DNA from: Legionella bononiensis
GTDB lineage: Bacteria; Pseudomonadota; Gammaproteobacteria; Legionellales; Legionellaceae
Reading direction: 5' to 3'
Length of the DNA: 64,000 bases
NCBI RefSeq assembly: GCF_016786215.1
Contig: NZ_JADOBG010000020.1
Span: 62,001 to 126,000 of the forward strand
Both the position numbers and the translations under genes were made by a program. Shown piece by piece: positions 7,999 through 17,738 of the stretch. The notes beneath the pieces are model-generated. The model saw only the letters and a list, made by a program, of their open reading frames with translations, ran no database searches and was not told where the DNA came from. The number at the start of each line of letters is the position of its first letter. The stretch's first letter is position 1.

Positions 7999-10994
7999 AT
8001 AAACTGGTTTTAACTGTTCTCCTGTCTTTGTGTCCCGCTTTACTATTCGCTGCCGATTCCGCTGCTTTGAGTTTTGCTCCTCCGGCAAGTGATCTGTCCG
8101 TCATTTTTCTGGGTAATTTATTTGGTGTGGTTGACGGCGTGTTGCATGGCACGGGAAGCCAGATTATGGGCACCATGTTTGGCGTATTCAACTCTGCGGT
8201 ATTAGCATTGGGTGGAATCATCATAATGTACACCCTCCTGGTGTCTACTATGAATACCGCCCATGAAGGGCAGATGCTTGGACAAAAATGGTCTTCAATA
8301 TGGATCCCTTTGCGTTCCACGATGGGATTGGCTTTATTAATTCCCAAAGCCTCTGGCTATTGCTTAATGCAGATTTTTGTCATGTGGGTCATTGTACAGG
8401 GGATTGGTGCTGCAGATAAGGTATGGGAAGCCGCCTTAGGTTATTTAAATCGGGGAGGGGTCATCATACAGGCACAGTCGAATCCAGCTGACGCGTTGAC
8501 CGCATCATCGACTGGTGGTGTTTCCGATGGGGCAATGACTATTCTTGCGGGCCAAGTGTGTATGTTAGGCTTGCAAAATAAAATAGAAGCACAAAGAAAA
8601 AGTTATCTGGACTCACAAGCCAGTGATGTAGGCCCTTGCGCAGGAAATCCTAGTACCGCCATGGATAATTTTTGCAAAACATCAGTTCAAGATTTTTTAG
8701 GAACAGTTAATGCGGTGATGACTCAGAGTAATAATAAAGGAGCGAACAACTTCTCGCTTCCAATGCCCAATTTTGATTCGACGTCACCATTGTATTTTTT
8801 AAATGGGATTTGTGGAACCATTAAATGGAATACTATAAGTGATTTGGTCGATCCAAATAAAAATTCGAGCTCTACTAGTCCCAATCTTTATAAACAACTT
8901 ACAGCCTCTCAGCTTGAAACAGCGCAAATGTCGAGAGCGATCGCAATTCAGCAAATGTATATCAGTTTATCTACCGTGGCTCAGGTTATTGTTAATAATG
9001 ATCCTGACTTAGCCACTACGAATCCTGGAACTACATCAACAAATTTCTCAAAGGTTGCCAAACAACAATTCGGCGTACCTTATACAGCTCAAGGACAAAT
9101 ATGTACTGATTATTCACAAAATTGCGAGATTTGGGGGCCTGTACCGACGCCAACAGGAACCAATTCAGGCGTACTGTTTAACGGAACGGAATTTTTAGGC
9201 GCGATTACTGATTATAACGCCATTATGATGCCAACAATTAATCTTATAAAGCAGGCAAATGATGTAAACAATGATAATACTTCACGTGATTTTATCAATA
9301 AGGCGACAAATCAAGGTTGGATTCTGGCCGGCTCTTATTTTTTCGATTTGGTGAAATTAAACGGTAATGCAATAACGGATTCCAATCAATTCGATTCAAA
9401 TACGGGTTTGGATACGAGTACTTTTGATCCGACAAATCTGGTTTCGAGCTTTGGAGAAAAGAATAGCTGCTCTGGTCCTTATTCTTTATTATGTACCTGG
9501 TTTGGAGGTGATAAGTCTCCTTTAGATAAAGTACAGGCAGTAATTAATGGGTCTTCGTTAGGTGATTTGGTTCAGAAACCGAGCTTGAAGGATGATGCTC
9601 AACGTAAAGTAATCAGCAATCAGCAGTCATCAACTGTTTATGGATTCGTCAATAACTCCGTGATGGTTCGATTACCAGGCCAGCCAGGGTTAGCTCCTCT
9701 TCAATTTGCCAATATGATGAAGTTCAGTATTTCTACTGAGCAATATTATTTGCCAAAAGGTGATTTTGATTGCGGTCGAGTTAGAATATTGTTCTTCTCG
9801 TTTTGTTTGGGAAGGATGTTTGGAAACTTATTTTATAATGCCATTTTCAGAAACATATATAATCTGCTTCTGAAAATGTTTTCAGACATAATTAATCAGG
9901 TGGTTATGGCCTTCTTGATGGTTCCTTTGGAAGGAATGAAGGAAATATTTAAAGCGGGATTGATGAAGGTGTCTGAACCGGGAATAAACCCGATCGTTGC
10001 CCTGTCGAATATGGGAATCATGTACATTAACTTCTCGGCTAATCTATGGCTTATGCTCATTAATATAGCCGTGAGCAGCGCAATCTTGTTTCCGTTTGGA
10101 TTATTCATCTTTGCGTTGATCGGATTAGCCATGCCACTGTTACTGGCATGGGTTGGAACCATGGTTTCGGTAGGATTTGTGACCGCCTATTATATACCCG
10201 TCTTACCCTACATGATTTTTACATTTGGAACGATTGCTTGGCTCATTGCGGTGATAGAGGCTATGGTCGCGGCACCTATTGTTGCTTTAGGGGTAACTCA
10301 TCCTGAAGGTCATGATGCATTTGGTAAAGGTGAAGCTGCCATTATGATTTTGATGAATGTATTTTTAAGACCCTCCATGATGATCATTGGATATATTTCA
10401 GGTATTGCATTGTCCTATGTAGGTATTTGGATACTGAACGCAGGATTCGATCATGCAATCTCGTTTATCCAAACCGGTAATTATGACCTGGATAAATCCG
10501 GTACCAAATACGGTGGGTTCCAATGGTCAAGTCAAGACAAGCCTGATACTGGGGGTTCCGGTACAGGAGGTTATGGTTCAAACGGTTATACTGATTGGGC
10601 TGGTGTTTATGCGTATTTCTTCTCGATACTCATTTATACCACCACGTACCTTATTATTGTTCAAAAAGCATTTACTCTAATTTCTTATTTGCCTGACAAG
10701 GTATTAAGATGGATAGGCGGTACCCCCGAAAGTTTGGGGCAGGAGGCTGCTGGTTGGGGTGATGAGTTGAAGGCTGGGGTAAAAGCAGGTGCTGAACAGA
10801 CCCAAGGCGCACAAGCACAAATGGGACAAAAAATGGGAGCTATGGCTGATAAGAAACTTGGCATAGACAGTCAATCTCTATCAGGCGGAGGGGATGCTTC
10901 TGCTACGGGCAGTAGTTCTTCATCCAGCTCTTCATCTAAGTCCCCTGGCGGAGCTGCGCCGAAAATGCCAGGCGGTGGAGCTGGTGCCGAATAA
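7995..10994 (+). CDS. dotA: Dot/Icm secretion polytopic membrane protein DotA
   Basis: 999 residues, similar to L. pneumophila DotA. The start at 7995 gives a classic signal sequence (MNKLVLTVLLSLCPALLFAA) and is preceded by GGGGGAGA; the longer open frame upstream lies within icmV. The order is: signal peptide, a first membrane helix near 70-90, further helices near 110-160, a large Asn/Ser/Thr-rich periplasmic loop (about 180-600), a cluster of helices at about 640-880, and a low-complexity cytoplasmic tail rich in Gly, Ser, Gln and Lys. DotA is essential for Dot/Icm function and is itself released into the medium in L. pneumophila. The Ser-rich run near 970-985 is likely variable in length. 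A strong terminator follows. Confidence 0.96.
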   Translation: MNKLVLTVLLSLCPALLFAADSAALSFAPPASDLSVIFLGNLFGVVDGVLHGTGSQIMGTMFGVFNSAVLALGGIIIMYTLLVSTMNTAHEGQMLGQKWSSIWIPLRSTMGLALLIPKASGYCLMQIFVMWVIVQGIGAADKVWEAALGYLNRGGVIIQAQSNPADALTASSTGGVSDGAMTILAGQVCMLGLQNKIEAQRKSYLDSQASDVGPCAGNPSTAMDNFCKTSVQDFLGTVNAVMTQSNNKGANNFSLPMPNFDSTSPLYFLNGICGTIKWNTISDLVDPNKNSSSTSPNLYKQLTASQLETAQMSRAIAIQQMYISLSTVAQVIVNNDPDLATTNPGTTSTNFSKVAKQQFGVPYTAQGQICTDYSQNCEIWGPVPTPTGTNSGVLFNGTEFLGAITDYNAIMMPTINLIKQANDVNNDNTSRDFINKATNQGWILAGSYFFDLVKLNGNAITDSNQFDSNTGLDTSTFDPTNLVSSFGEKNSCSGPYSLLCTWFGGDKSPLDKVQAVINGSSLGDLVQKPSLKDDAQRKVISNQQSSTVYGFVNNSVMVRLPGQPGLAPLQFANMMKFSISTEQYYLPKGDFDCGRVRILFFSFCLGRMFGNLFYNAIFRNIYNLLLKMFSDIINQVVMAFLMVPLEGMKEIFKAGLMKVSEPGINPIVALSNMGIMYINFSANLWLMLINIAVSSAILFPFGLFIFALIGLAMPLLLAWVGTMVSVGFVTAYYIPVLPYMIFTFGTIAWLIAVIEAMVAAPIVALGVTHPEGHDAFGKGEAAIMILMNVFLRPSMMIIGYISGIALSYVGIWILNAGFDHAISFIQTGNYDLDKSGTKYGGFQWSSQDKPDTGGSGTGGYGSNGYTDWAGVYAYFFSILIYTTTYLIIVQKAFTLISYLPDKVLRWIGGTPESLGQEAAGWGDELKAGVKAGAEQTQGAQAQMGQKMGAMADKKLGIDSQSLSGGGDASATGSSSSSSSSSKSPGGAAPKMPGGGAGAE

Positions 10995-11008
10995 TATTAA
11001 ATCAATTT

Positions 11009-11044
11009 AAAAGGCAATCGGTCAAATGGATCGATTGCCTTTTT
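11009..11044 (+). terminator. Rho-independent terminator after dotA
   Basis: The stem AAAAGGCAATCG / CGATTGCCTTTT (12 bp) with an 11-base loop ends in a T-run, 15 bases after the dotA stop. It is textbook in form and marks the end of the icmV-dotA operon. Confidence 0.9.
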
Positions 11045-11137
11045 ACCAGTAATTGTTTCCTGCATCCGATGTTTAATAAAACTTGTTTCTGTATATTCTA
11101 TTCTATATAGTTTGCTTTTTTACTGATAAGAATCAAC

Positions 11138-11854
11138 GTGATAGTAACAAAAGAAATAGAATATAAAGACGGTCAGACTTTATGCCGCGGCTATATTGCA
11201 TACGATAGCAGTTTGTCTCATCCTCTTCCTGCTGTGATGGTTGTTCATGATTGGGTTGGTCGTAGTGAAAGGACGTGTAGTAAAGCCAGACAACTTGCGG
11301 CATTAGGATATGTCGGTTTTGCTGTAGATATGTATGGGCAAGCTCAAACAGGAGCGGATAAAACAGAACGAAGAGCCTTAATGGCTCCTTTGATGCAGGA
11401 TAGAGCTAAATTAGCCGCACGCATAAACGCCGCAGTTGATGTATTGACTCAATTACCTTGTGTAGATAAAACAAACATTGCGGCAATAGGGTATTGTTTT
11501 GGTGGGCTATGTGTGTTGGATTTGGCTCGTTCACAGGCGGATGTTAAAGGCGTTGTCTGTTTTCATGGCTTGCTTACTTCCCCTGAACATTCGAACAGTC
11601 AACCGATAAACAGTAAAATACTCATTTTACATGGTTATGATGATCCATTGGTTAAGCCCGATCAGATAAGTCATATCGCAGGTGAAATGAATGAAAGAAA
11701 AGCTGACTGGCAAATTCATATGTATGGCCATACTCAACATTCGTTTACTAATCCTGAGGCCAATGATGATGAGATGGGATTGCATTATAACGAGAGTGCT
11801 GATAATCGTTCTTGGATAACTACACTGGATTTTTTACGTGAGCTGTTTCTTTGA
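11138..11854 (+). CDS. Dienelactone hydrolase family protein
   Basis: 238 residues of alpha/beta-hydrolase fold. The nucleophile elbow is GYCFGG with Cys as nucleophile, as in dienelactone hydrolase. The acid lies in LILHGYDDPLV and the His in MYGHTQHSFTNPEA. The start is a GTG; no strong ribosome-binding site is visible, but the N-terminal motif is shared with the paralogue at 48245-48955, which supports it. The physiological substrate of such stand-alone proteins is unknown. It sits alone after the dotA terminator and converges on the operon at 11929-16236; a weak CTTGAG/CTCAAG hairpin lies in the gap. Confidence 0.88.
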   Translation: MIVTKEIEYKDGQTLCRGYIAYDSSLSHPLPAVMVVHDWVGRSERTCSKARQLAALGYVGFAVDMYGQAQTGADKTERRALMAPLMQDRAKLAARINAAVDVLTQLPCVDKTNIAAIGYCFGGLCVLDLARSQADVKGVVCFHGLLTSPEHSNSQPINSKILILHGYDDPLVKPDQISHIAGEMNERKADWQIHMYGHTQHSFTNPEANDDEMGLHYNESADNRSWITTLDFLRELFL

Positions 11855-11928
11855 CTTCATGTAGCAGCCTTGAGTTTCTAATAGCTCAAGAACAATGGTT
11901 GTGTTACTAGTTTTTGATCCGTATGAGA

Positions 11929-12789
11929 TCATAACTTCAGCATCTTTATCGCATTAAGAGAACGAAGTTCTTTTTTTCGTTGCTCCGATAAGTTCAATTC
12001 AGAAAACAAGTGTTCTGAATGATCAATCCATTGTTTTATATCCATTTGATCGGTTTGTCCAAGATCTGAACTGTATATGACTCGTGGTAACGAGCTGAGT
12101 ACTTCACAGAAATCTTCTTTACTTTGATGCTCTAATACATAGGTCAACAGAGTTTGCTCTATCCAGATGAATTCGTGTTTGGCTAACTCATTTAATTGTG
12201 CGGCATGTAAATTGGTGAGCGGGTTTGCGGGTTGATTAAGCAATAAAGACCTTACATTGTATTGGATGCAGGCATCTACCAATTGATAGAGTTCATCTGC
12301 TGATGCATGCCCGGTAGAAAGGACAATGGGGTAATCGTTTGCCATCTTTAAAACATCAATTACTTCTTTGCGCAGTTGGTACTGATCATTAAAAAGTGTT
12401 TCATGCCTCAGACTATACTGTTTTAACTCCGGATGACTCATTGTTCGAGACAATCGTGATTTGATTTTTCGCCCTGTTATGGTGGGGAAATGTACAATCA
12501 TTCGGGCAGGTATTAGGGGTTGATATTCATTCAAAGCCTGGATAACAACTCGATAATTTATTCCACCCGCGATGTGATTTAATACTAATGAGGGCAAGAC
12601 AGGTAACCCTAATCTTTGAGCCAGAGTTGCCTGTATACAGGTTGCACCCAGATGACTTTTTAAAACGACAAGTCCATTGATGGTTTGATATAGTGTACCT
12701 GTTTCAAGAGCATCCCAACGGCGCAGATAAAGATCGGGATTGGCATGATAGTGAATATCAATCAATTTATAATCATCAAGAGCCTGCAA
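11929..12789 (-). CDS. DUF6282-type metal-dependent hydrolase-like protein
   Basis: 286 residues with amidohydrolase-like TIM-barrel features. A His-x-His pair opens the protein (DIHYHANPDLYLRR), a Lys follows in LVVLKSHLGAT, a His in VLSTGHASADEL, and an Asp in VIYSSDLGQT. The HxH...K...H...D order matches metal-binding hydrolases of the PHP/amidohydrolase type. The HxHxNPDxxxR opening resembles DUF6282. The reaction is unknown. It is the last gene of the leftward operon, nine bases after the dehydrogenase/RraA fusion, so probably acts on a metabolite of that pathway. The family name is my best reading; the fold class is more secure. Confidence 0.7.
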   Translation of the reverse strand: MQALDDYKLIDIHYHANPDLYLRRWDALETGTLYQTINGLVVLKSHLGATCIQATLAQRLGLPVLPSLVLNHIAGGINYRVVIQALNEYQPLIPARMIVHFPTITGRKIKSRLSRTMSHPELKQYSLRHETLFNDQYQLRKEVIDVLKMANDYPIVLSTGHASADELYQLVDACIQYNVRSLLLNQPANPLTNLHAAQLNELAKHEFIWIEQTLLTYVLEHQSKEDFCEVLSSLPRVIYSSDLGQTDQMDIKQWIDHSEHLFSELNLSEQRKKELRSLNAIKMLKL

Positions 12790-12798
12790 GATAATTCC

Positions 12799-14619
12799 TT
12801 ATTTTTTATGATCTAACCAGGGTTGATCGTAATGAAACCTGGTTCTGGCCTTTTTAAGCGTACTCCCCGATTGAACTGCAGATTTTATCTTGTCTTCGGT
12901 TGATTTAATGTTTTGCACTTTATCGATAACTTCTGTTAACCAATGTATGGGAATTACAATAACTCCATTATCGTCTGCAACAATAATATCACCAGGATTG
13001 ATGAGTACTTTATTAATGGTTAATGAGCATTGTTCCCCCGCTTTATGCACTCGATTTTTACCTGAGCGCATAAAAACATCAGTACAAAATAAGGGATAGG
13101 TAACGTTGCGAATCTTTTTTACATCACGAACTGCTCCATGAACTACAGTACCTGCTATATGATTTTGCAGAGCTACCTGTGTCAGAATGTCACCCCAAAC
13201 AGTACAGTCATTTTGACCATGATTATCGATTACAATTACGGAATTAGGGGGAACTTGATCGATATAGTTTGCTGCATTTTTGAAGGTTGAGGATTTGCTT
13301 TTATTAGGCTTATACTGGACAGTATACGCTGGGCCAACAAGCTTCAGTCCAGGTGTTAACGGTTTAATATTCAGTAATGCGCCTTCAATACCACAGGCAT
13401 CAAGCGCGTCTGATATCTCTGAGGTACTGTATTTTTTAAGTTTCTGGATGGTGTTGGATAATGAATCCATCTCCTTGAGAGTAAAAGAAGCGTTGCCAAG
13501 TTCGACCTGTATTTGCGTATAGTGATCAATAATTGCTTTAGCCATATCCATCGTAGTGCTAAAGCCTCCCAAATCATAGGTAATAAAACGTCCTTCACGG
13601 ACAACCTCGGCTACCGAATCACTAATTTTTTTAGCGTGCAAATTAAAACCAAAATGATTCAGGAGCATAGAAATTGTTAAGAACATCGCACTCGGATTGG
13701 CACTGTGAGGTTTCATTCGTGGGCCACTACCATGAACCGGTTCAAAGTAACTGCCATTTACGCCAATATTGGCGCTGGGCGCAAAGCCTAAGCCCCCCAT
13801 AACGCCAGCCCCAACGTCAGATAATATATCGCCAAACATATTTTCGGCAACGATTACTCCAAACTCCTCTGGTCGTTTAATCATCCATAGAGCTACCGCA
13901 TCCACATTAAGTATGTCTGAATTAATGTGAGGATAGTGACTGGCTATTTCCTCAAATAATTCTCGGGCAAAATGACTGCTTTGTCGTAAGACATTGGGTT
14001 TATCTGCAAAGGTAACCCGATTAATGCCTTGAGTTGATGCGTAGTCGAAGGCAAACTGAAATAATCGGATTAATCCCGATTTTGTTTGTAATCTTAAAGT
14101 ACAGCTGATCTCATTTGCTGGAATAGTGCGCCAGCGTTCTTTTTCATTGATTAAATCATTTATTGATTCAGGCAACGGATAATAATCAAATCCCGAATAA
14201 AGACCTTCTGTATTTTCACGAATAATGCAAAAATTAAATTCTCTTTCTTCGTCTTTAATAGAAAAACACGGTCTGATGTTGGCAAACAGATCCAGTTTTT
14301 GTCTTAATTGAATAATTGGTGAAATATAATTGAGTTTGTCATTCTGAAATTGTGTCGCCAGTTCTTTGATGGCCTCTCTTTGGGGTTTACTGGTGATTGC
14401 ACCTAATAAAACGGTGTCTGAATTAGAAATGAGTTGCCAGGTTCTCTCCGGGATCGGTGTGCCTTCCGTTCTCCAATAGGACCATCCGATGTCACCAAAA
14501 CTCAGTTGTATGGGGAGTTGCAATAATTCAAAAATAGGAATTGCTGCGTGGGTCACTTCTGCGCCGATTCCATCACCGGGTAACACGGCTATCTTTAAGA
14601 CCTCATTCGCTTTAAGCAT
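12799..14619 (-). CDS. Isopropylmalate/tartrate-dehydrogenase-like + RraA-like fusion enzyme
   Basis: 606 residues joining two enzymes that are normally separate. Residues 1-370 are a beta-decarboxylating dehydrogenase: nucleotide-site LPGDGIGAEV, the substrate Arg cluster (IIQLRQKLDLFANIRP), RENTEGLYSG, the catalytic Lys in TFADKPNVLR, the metal Asp region AENMFGDILSD and the cofactor loop EPVHGSGP. Residues about 390-606 are RraA-like (aldolase/decarboxylase): SDALDACG, the WGDILTQ...AGTVVHGAVRD signature with the Arg-Asp pair, and VNPGDIIVADDNGV-like closing strands. One plausible combination is oxidation and decarboxylation of a 2-hydroxy acid followed by aldol cleavage of the oxo acid; this is inference. 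The start overlaps the upstream hydrolase stop by eight bases. Confidence 0.88.
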   Translation of the reverse strand: MLKANEVLKIAVLPGDGIGAEVTHAAIPIFELLQLPIQLSFGDIGWSYWRTEGTPIPERTWQLISNSDTVLLGAITSKPQREAIKELATQFQNDKLNYISPIIQLRQKLDLFANIRPCFSIKDEEREFNFCIIRENTEGLYSGFDYYPLPESINDLINEKERWRTIPANEISCTLRLQTKSGLIRLFQFAFDYASTQGINRVTFADKPNVLRQSSHFARELFEEIASHYPHINSDILNVDAVALWMIKRPEEFGVIVAENMFGDILSDVGAGVMGGLGFAPSANIGVNGSYFEPVHGSGPRMKPHSANPSAMFLTISMLLNHFGFNLHAKKISDSVAEVVREGRFITYDLGGFSTTMDMAKAIIDHYTQIQVELGNASFTLKEMDSLSNTIQKLKKYSTSEISDALDACGIEGALLNIKPLTPGLKLVGPAYTVQYKPNKSKSSTFKNAANYIDQVPPNSVIVIDNHGQNDCTVWGDILTQVALQNHIAGTVVHGAVRDVKKIRNVTYPLFCTDVFMRSGKNRVHKAGEQCSLTINKVLINPGDIIVADDNGVIVIPIHWLTEVIDKVQNIKSTEDKIKSAVQSGSTLKKARTRFHYDQPWLDHKK

Positions 14620-15310
14620 TCAAAGCCTCCCATAGTGCTGCTTGACAATAATGGGGGTTATCTCGTAATACTCTCATTCCTGCTTTGGGTACCTGGAGTA
14701 CAGTGCCTGTTTTAGGTTCAACTACATTGTCCTTGTTTACTAAATGAGATTGCTCACCGATTAAATGCACATGATTGACGGTACATGATGTCACTACCGA
14801 AGTTGAATCCGTTTCCAAAACTCGATTTAATCCATAGATCACGCGATGTGCTGCTGCTGGATTATTTAAGGAATTATGGGATTGTATTGGAACGGCATTG
14901 GGGTAATACACGTGTTGATAAAGCTTCTGGAGCGCCTGGTCAACCTGATTGTTTTGACACAGTGCAATGACCTCTTCAAGTTTGTTTCTGAGGGGAATGT
15001 CAGCACACGTTGGCGTTGAAAACAATACTATGGGTTTTCCTGTGTTTGCGAATAAAGAAAAGCACTGTTGAATAATGACTCCACCAAATGAAAATCCAAA
15101 AAAAGCATCATATTGAGGAATATACTCGTCTAGTTTTTGCGCCCATAACTGGTAAAAGGATGATTTGGGAACGTCTTCCATGATACACAGCGAGTCAATG
15201 GGATGAATACTGTATTCACTCTCAAGAAAGGATAATGGACTGACAACTAATTCAATGTACGATGGGTCAGGAGTATCCGGGGTCAGGACCAGTATTTTCT
15301 TTTTTTTCAT
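14612..15310 (-). CDS. Alpha/beta-hydrolase-like protein of the operon
   Basis: 232 residues. The central GFSFGGVIIQQ matches the nucleophile elbow Gly-x-Ser-x-Gly of alpha/beta hydrolases, preceded by YDAFF (strand) and followed by KPIVLFSTPT (next strand). The late strand VNHVHLIGEQSHLVN followed by a polar loop is where the acid residue sits, and HY near the C-terminus may hold the His (RDNPHY). I do not recognise a subfamily; it could be a thioesterase or a carboxylesterase. The gene starts 29 bases after the aldolase gene and overlaps the fusion gene, so is in the same transcript. The N-terminal run of lysines (MKKKKILVL) is normal for a cytoplasmic Rossmann-like start. Confidence 0.6.
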   Translation of the reverse strand: MKKKKILVLTPDTPDPSYIELVVSPLSFLESEYSIHPIDSLCIMEDVPKSSFYQLWAQKLDEYIPQYDAFFGFSFGGVIIQQCFSLFANTGKPIVLFSTPTCADIPLRNKLEEVIALCQNNQVDQALQKLYQHVYYPNAVPIQSHNSLNNPAAAHRVIYGLNRVLETDSTSVVTSCTVNHVHLIGEQSHLVNKDNVVEPKTGTVLQVPKAGMRVLRDNPHYCQAALWEALNA

Positions 15311-15339
15311 TATGATCTCATGTGCAAATCCTGAAACGA

Positions 15340-16236
15340 TTAATTTCCTGGAATAGTTTTTTGCGTAAATGATTTAAGATCGGCTGTTGAAAAATCGGAA
15401 ATTCCTCTGATAAATTCATCCATTTCAATAGCCTCATGACCAATATTAAGTGCATCCCGTACGTAGTTTGATGCAGTTAACACGGCTTGTAAATCATATT
15501 TTTTAATATTATTGGCATGCAGGTAGGCAATGAAAAACTCTGTTTTCAGGTTTCCTGTTCCTTTGCCCATACCGGCGAGAGAGGCATCAATAAATTGAAC
15601 TCCAGAATTGAGTGCCGCCAATGCATTGGATTGGGCTAAACCAATATTATCATGGGCATGAAACCCAAAGGGAATCGAGTAATTCGATGTATAGCGCTCA
15701 TAAATTGCTTTGATTCGCTGGGGTAAAATGCTGCCATTCGAATCCGCAAAATAAATCATATCGGGCTTGTATTGACTGACCTGCTCAACCACTTCGTCTA
15801 ATTCATCATCTGTGTAGTAGGTCATATGGATGAAATTCACCGAAATCAGTAATTTCAATTTTTGCGCCAATTGAATTACAGGAAAGGCTTCAGCTAATTT
15901 ATTTTTGGCAATACAAATTCTCAACAATCCAACACCGCACTCTTTCAATTCCAATAAATCGTCTTCAGTAACATTATTGGGGTGTGCCATAACGGCAATC
16001 GTTGATTTTCTAATTAATGATTGGCAAAAGAGGAGATAATCTTTGTCCGTTACTCCAGCCCGACCTATATTTTCTATAGGATGCAAAGAGCCATTGCGGT
16101 AACCAATTTCGATGAATTCTACTCCAGAATTATCAAGGGGCAGCAAAATACCGCGCAATTCATCATCAGAAAAATGGAAATTAGTTCGATGTCCTCCGTC
16201 TCTTAAGGATGCATCTAATAGCTGGACTGAGTTCAT
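15340..16236 (-). CDS. HMG-CoA-lyase-like DRE-TIM aldolase (4-hydroxy-2-oxovalerate aldolase type)
   Basis: 298 residues. The N-terminal LLDASLRDGGHRTNF carries the Asp-x-x-x-Arg-Asp-Gly metal/substrate signature of DRE-TIM metallolyases. FIEIGYRNG, the His pair in GFHAHDNIGLAQ and the ASLAGMGKGTGNLKTE motif follow, all as in 4-hydroxy-2-oxovalerate aldolase and 2-isopropylmalate synthase relatives. At this length it has no C-terminal regulatory domain. It probably makes or breaks a 2-oxo-4-hydroxy acid from pyruvate and an aldehyde. It is the first gene of a four-gene leftward operon with a hydrolase, a dehydrogenase/RraA fusion and a DUF6282-like hydrolase. Confidence 0.82.
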   Translation of the reverse strand: MNSVQLLDASLRDGGHRTNFHFSDDELRGILLPLDNSGVEFIEIGYRNGSLHPIENIGRAGVTDKDYLLFCQSLIRKSTIAVMAHPNNVTEDDLLELKECGVGLLRICIAKNKLAEAFPVIQLAQKLKLLISVNFIHMTYYTDDELDEVVEQVSQYKPDMIYFADSNGSILPQRIKAIYERYTSNYSIPFGFHAHDNIGLAQSNALAALNSGVQFIDASLAGMGKGTGNLKTEFFIAYLHANNIKKYDLQAVLTASNYVRDALNIGHEAIEMDEFIRGISDFSTADLKSFTQKTIPGN

Positions 16237-16375
16237 TGATTACCTCTATTACACCATGGAGTATTTAGTAAGTTCTGTATATTTTAATTATAGTACTTAT
16301 GCATTTAATAAGCTTGGAAACCAGGATATAAAATACGGGCTTTTAGCTGTGACAAACAGCCTGGAGCAAGGGCAT

Positions 16376-17526
16376 TCAAACTGCTAACCAATACAATACG
16401 CCCAAAATGACGCTTACTGTAATGGCTCTTATATAAAAAGCCGTGGGTTTATGCGTATATAGGGCGTATAGATAACTAAATGGATGGCGGTAGATAAAGG
16501 AACGCATGATGGTTTTGGTTACGAGATGCGGTTTACCCGTTAACGGTAGTTCGTGAATACGGATGCTGGGTCTATGATTGACTTCAATTATTACACCATT
16601 GGATTGGCTAATTGGGGTATTGATATCAGTACATTCTACGTCAATACCGGCAAGGCCCAGATTTAATATTGAAGCAACCCTGCTCATCAGTTTACGGTTT
16701 TCCTTGCAAATTTGATTCCCCAGAGACGCATAGGTACCTCCCCTGGTTGCATTGGATGTGTATGCCAGTAGTACACGTTCCCCTACAGACGGTACATAAT
16801 CGGTACTTTTTCCTAATTCCTTCAGTTTTATCTTAGCTTCATCATCAATAACAATGGGTCCTAAAAAGTCATTAATTATTTTTCGTTGTTTATTGGTCAG
16901 TTCAACCAGTTCGTCGATATTATGTGTGCCATCACCAATGACGCAGGCAGGATATCGTTGAACCACTCCTATTACCCGTCTGTTAAATACCAGGACTCGA
17001 TATGAATTTAAATTTCCGTAAAACTCTTCGATCATTAAAAACTCATAAATGGAAAAATAGTGATTTAAAAAATAAATCAGTTGGTCTAGAGACTGAATGT
17101 TGCATAAAACATCTTTGCCTTTAGATCCATCTAATAAGGGTTTTAAAACCAAAGGGAATTTTAGGCCGGCAATCAATTCTCTGGTTTTATTTTGCCGAAA
17201 TTCATCAACATGCATAGCGACGGCATTAGGTACAGGAATGCCTGCTTTTTCCAGTAATTTGCTCGTACAATATTTATTGGCCGCTATGTTAGAACTGCTG
17301 ATGTTATTAAATGGGGTTTCACTCTCTCGAAACAGATAGTGACGAGATCCCAGTATGAGCTCAAAACCATTAATTTCAACGACTGGTTTTACAGGCAGAA
17401 ATAAAGCCTTAGAGCTTTTATAATAACGTTCAGCGTTCCGGTCTATGGCGATTCTCAGTTGTGATTTAGTCAGGACTTACGAGAGTTACTCAATCGCTGT
17501 GTTAAAAGGAATTTTAATTCGGTCAT
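16376..17526 (-). pseudogene. ATP-grasp ligase (CphA/GshB-like) with a 5' frameshift
   Basis: From 17476 leftward the frame reads an ATP-grasp enzyme: an N-terminal part with GSRHYLFRESETPFNN, NKYCTSKLLEKAGIPVPN, then FPLVLKPLLDGSKGKD (ATP-binding Lys), EEFYGN, YRVLVFNRRVIGVV, the GIDVECTD strand and VIEVNHRPSIR (metal Asn/Glu), ending in a C-terminal hydrophobic anchor (AITVSVILGVLYWLAV). No start codon exists in this frame: it opens at a TAA at 17477-17479. A sensible start (ATG 17524-17526) lies one frame off and gives MTELKFLLTQRLSNSRKS before TGA. A one-base slip between 17471 and 17479 would restore a protein of about 384 residues. An internal ATG at 17215 would lack the first third of the fold. 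Confidence 0.75.
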
Positions 17527-17738
17527 TATGTTTGTCTTAGCTCCCTTATTAAAAACTCCTTCAGCCTTGGTCTTGGGGTTTTTCGTAAATCCTGATAGTT
17601 CATATATTTAATAATCTTATCATAATTATTAAATCCCAGTAGGGGGAGGATTGATATATTCATTGATAAAAACAAGTAACATTAGGGTTGGGTGACCATT
17701 CCTCATCATGCTTCTGAACAATCCTCACTTTATATGCG

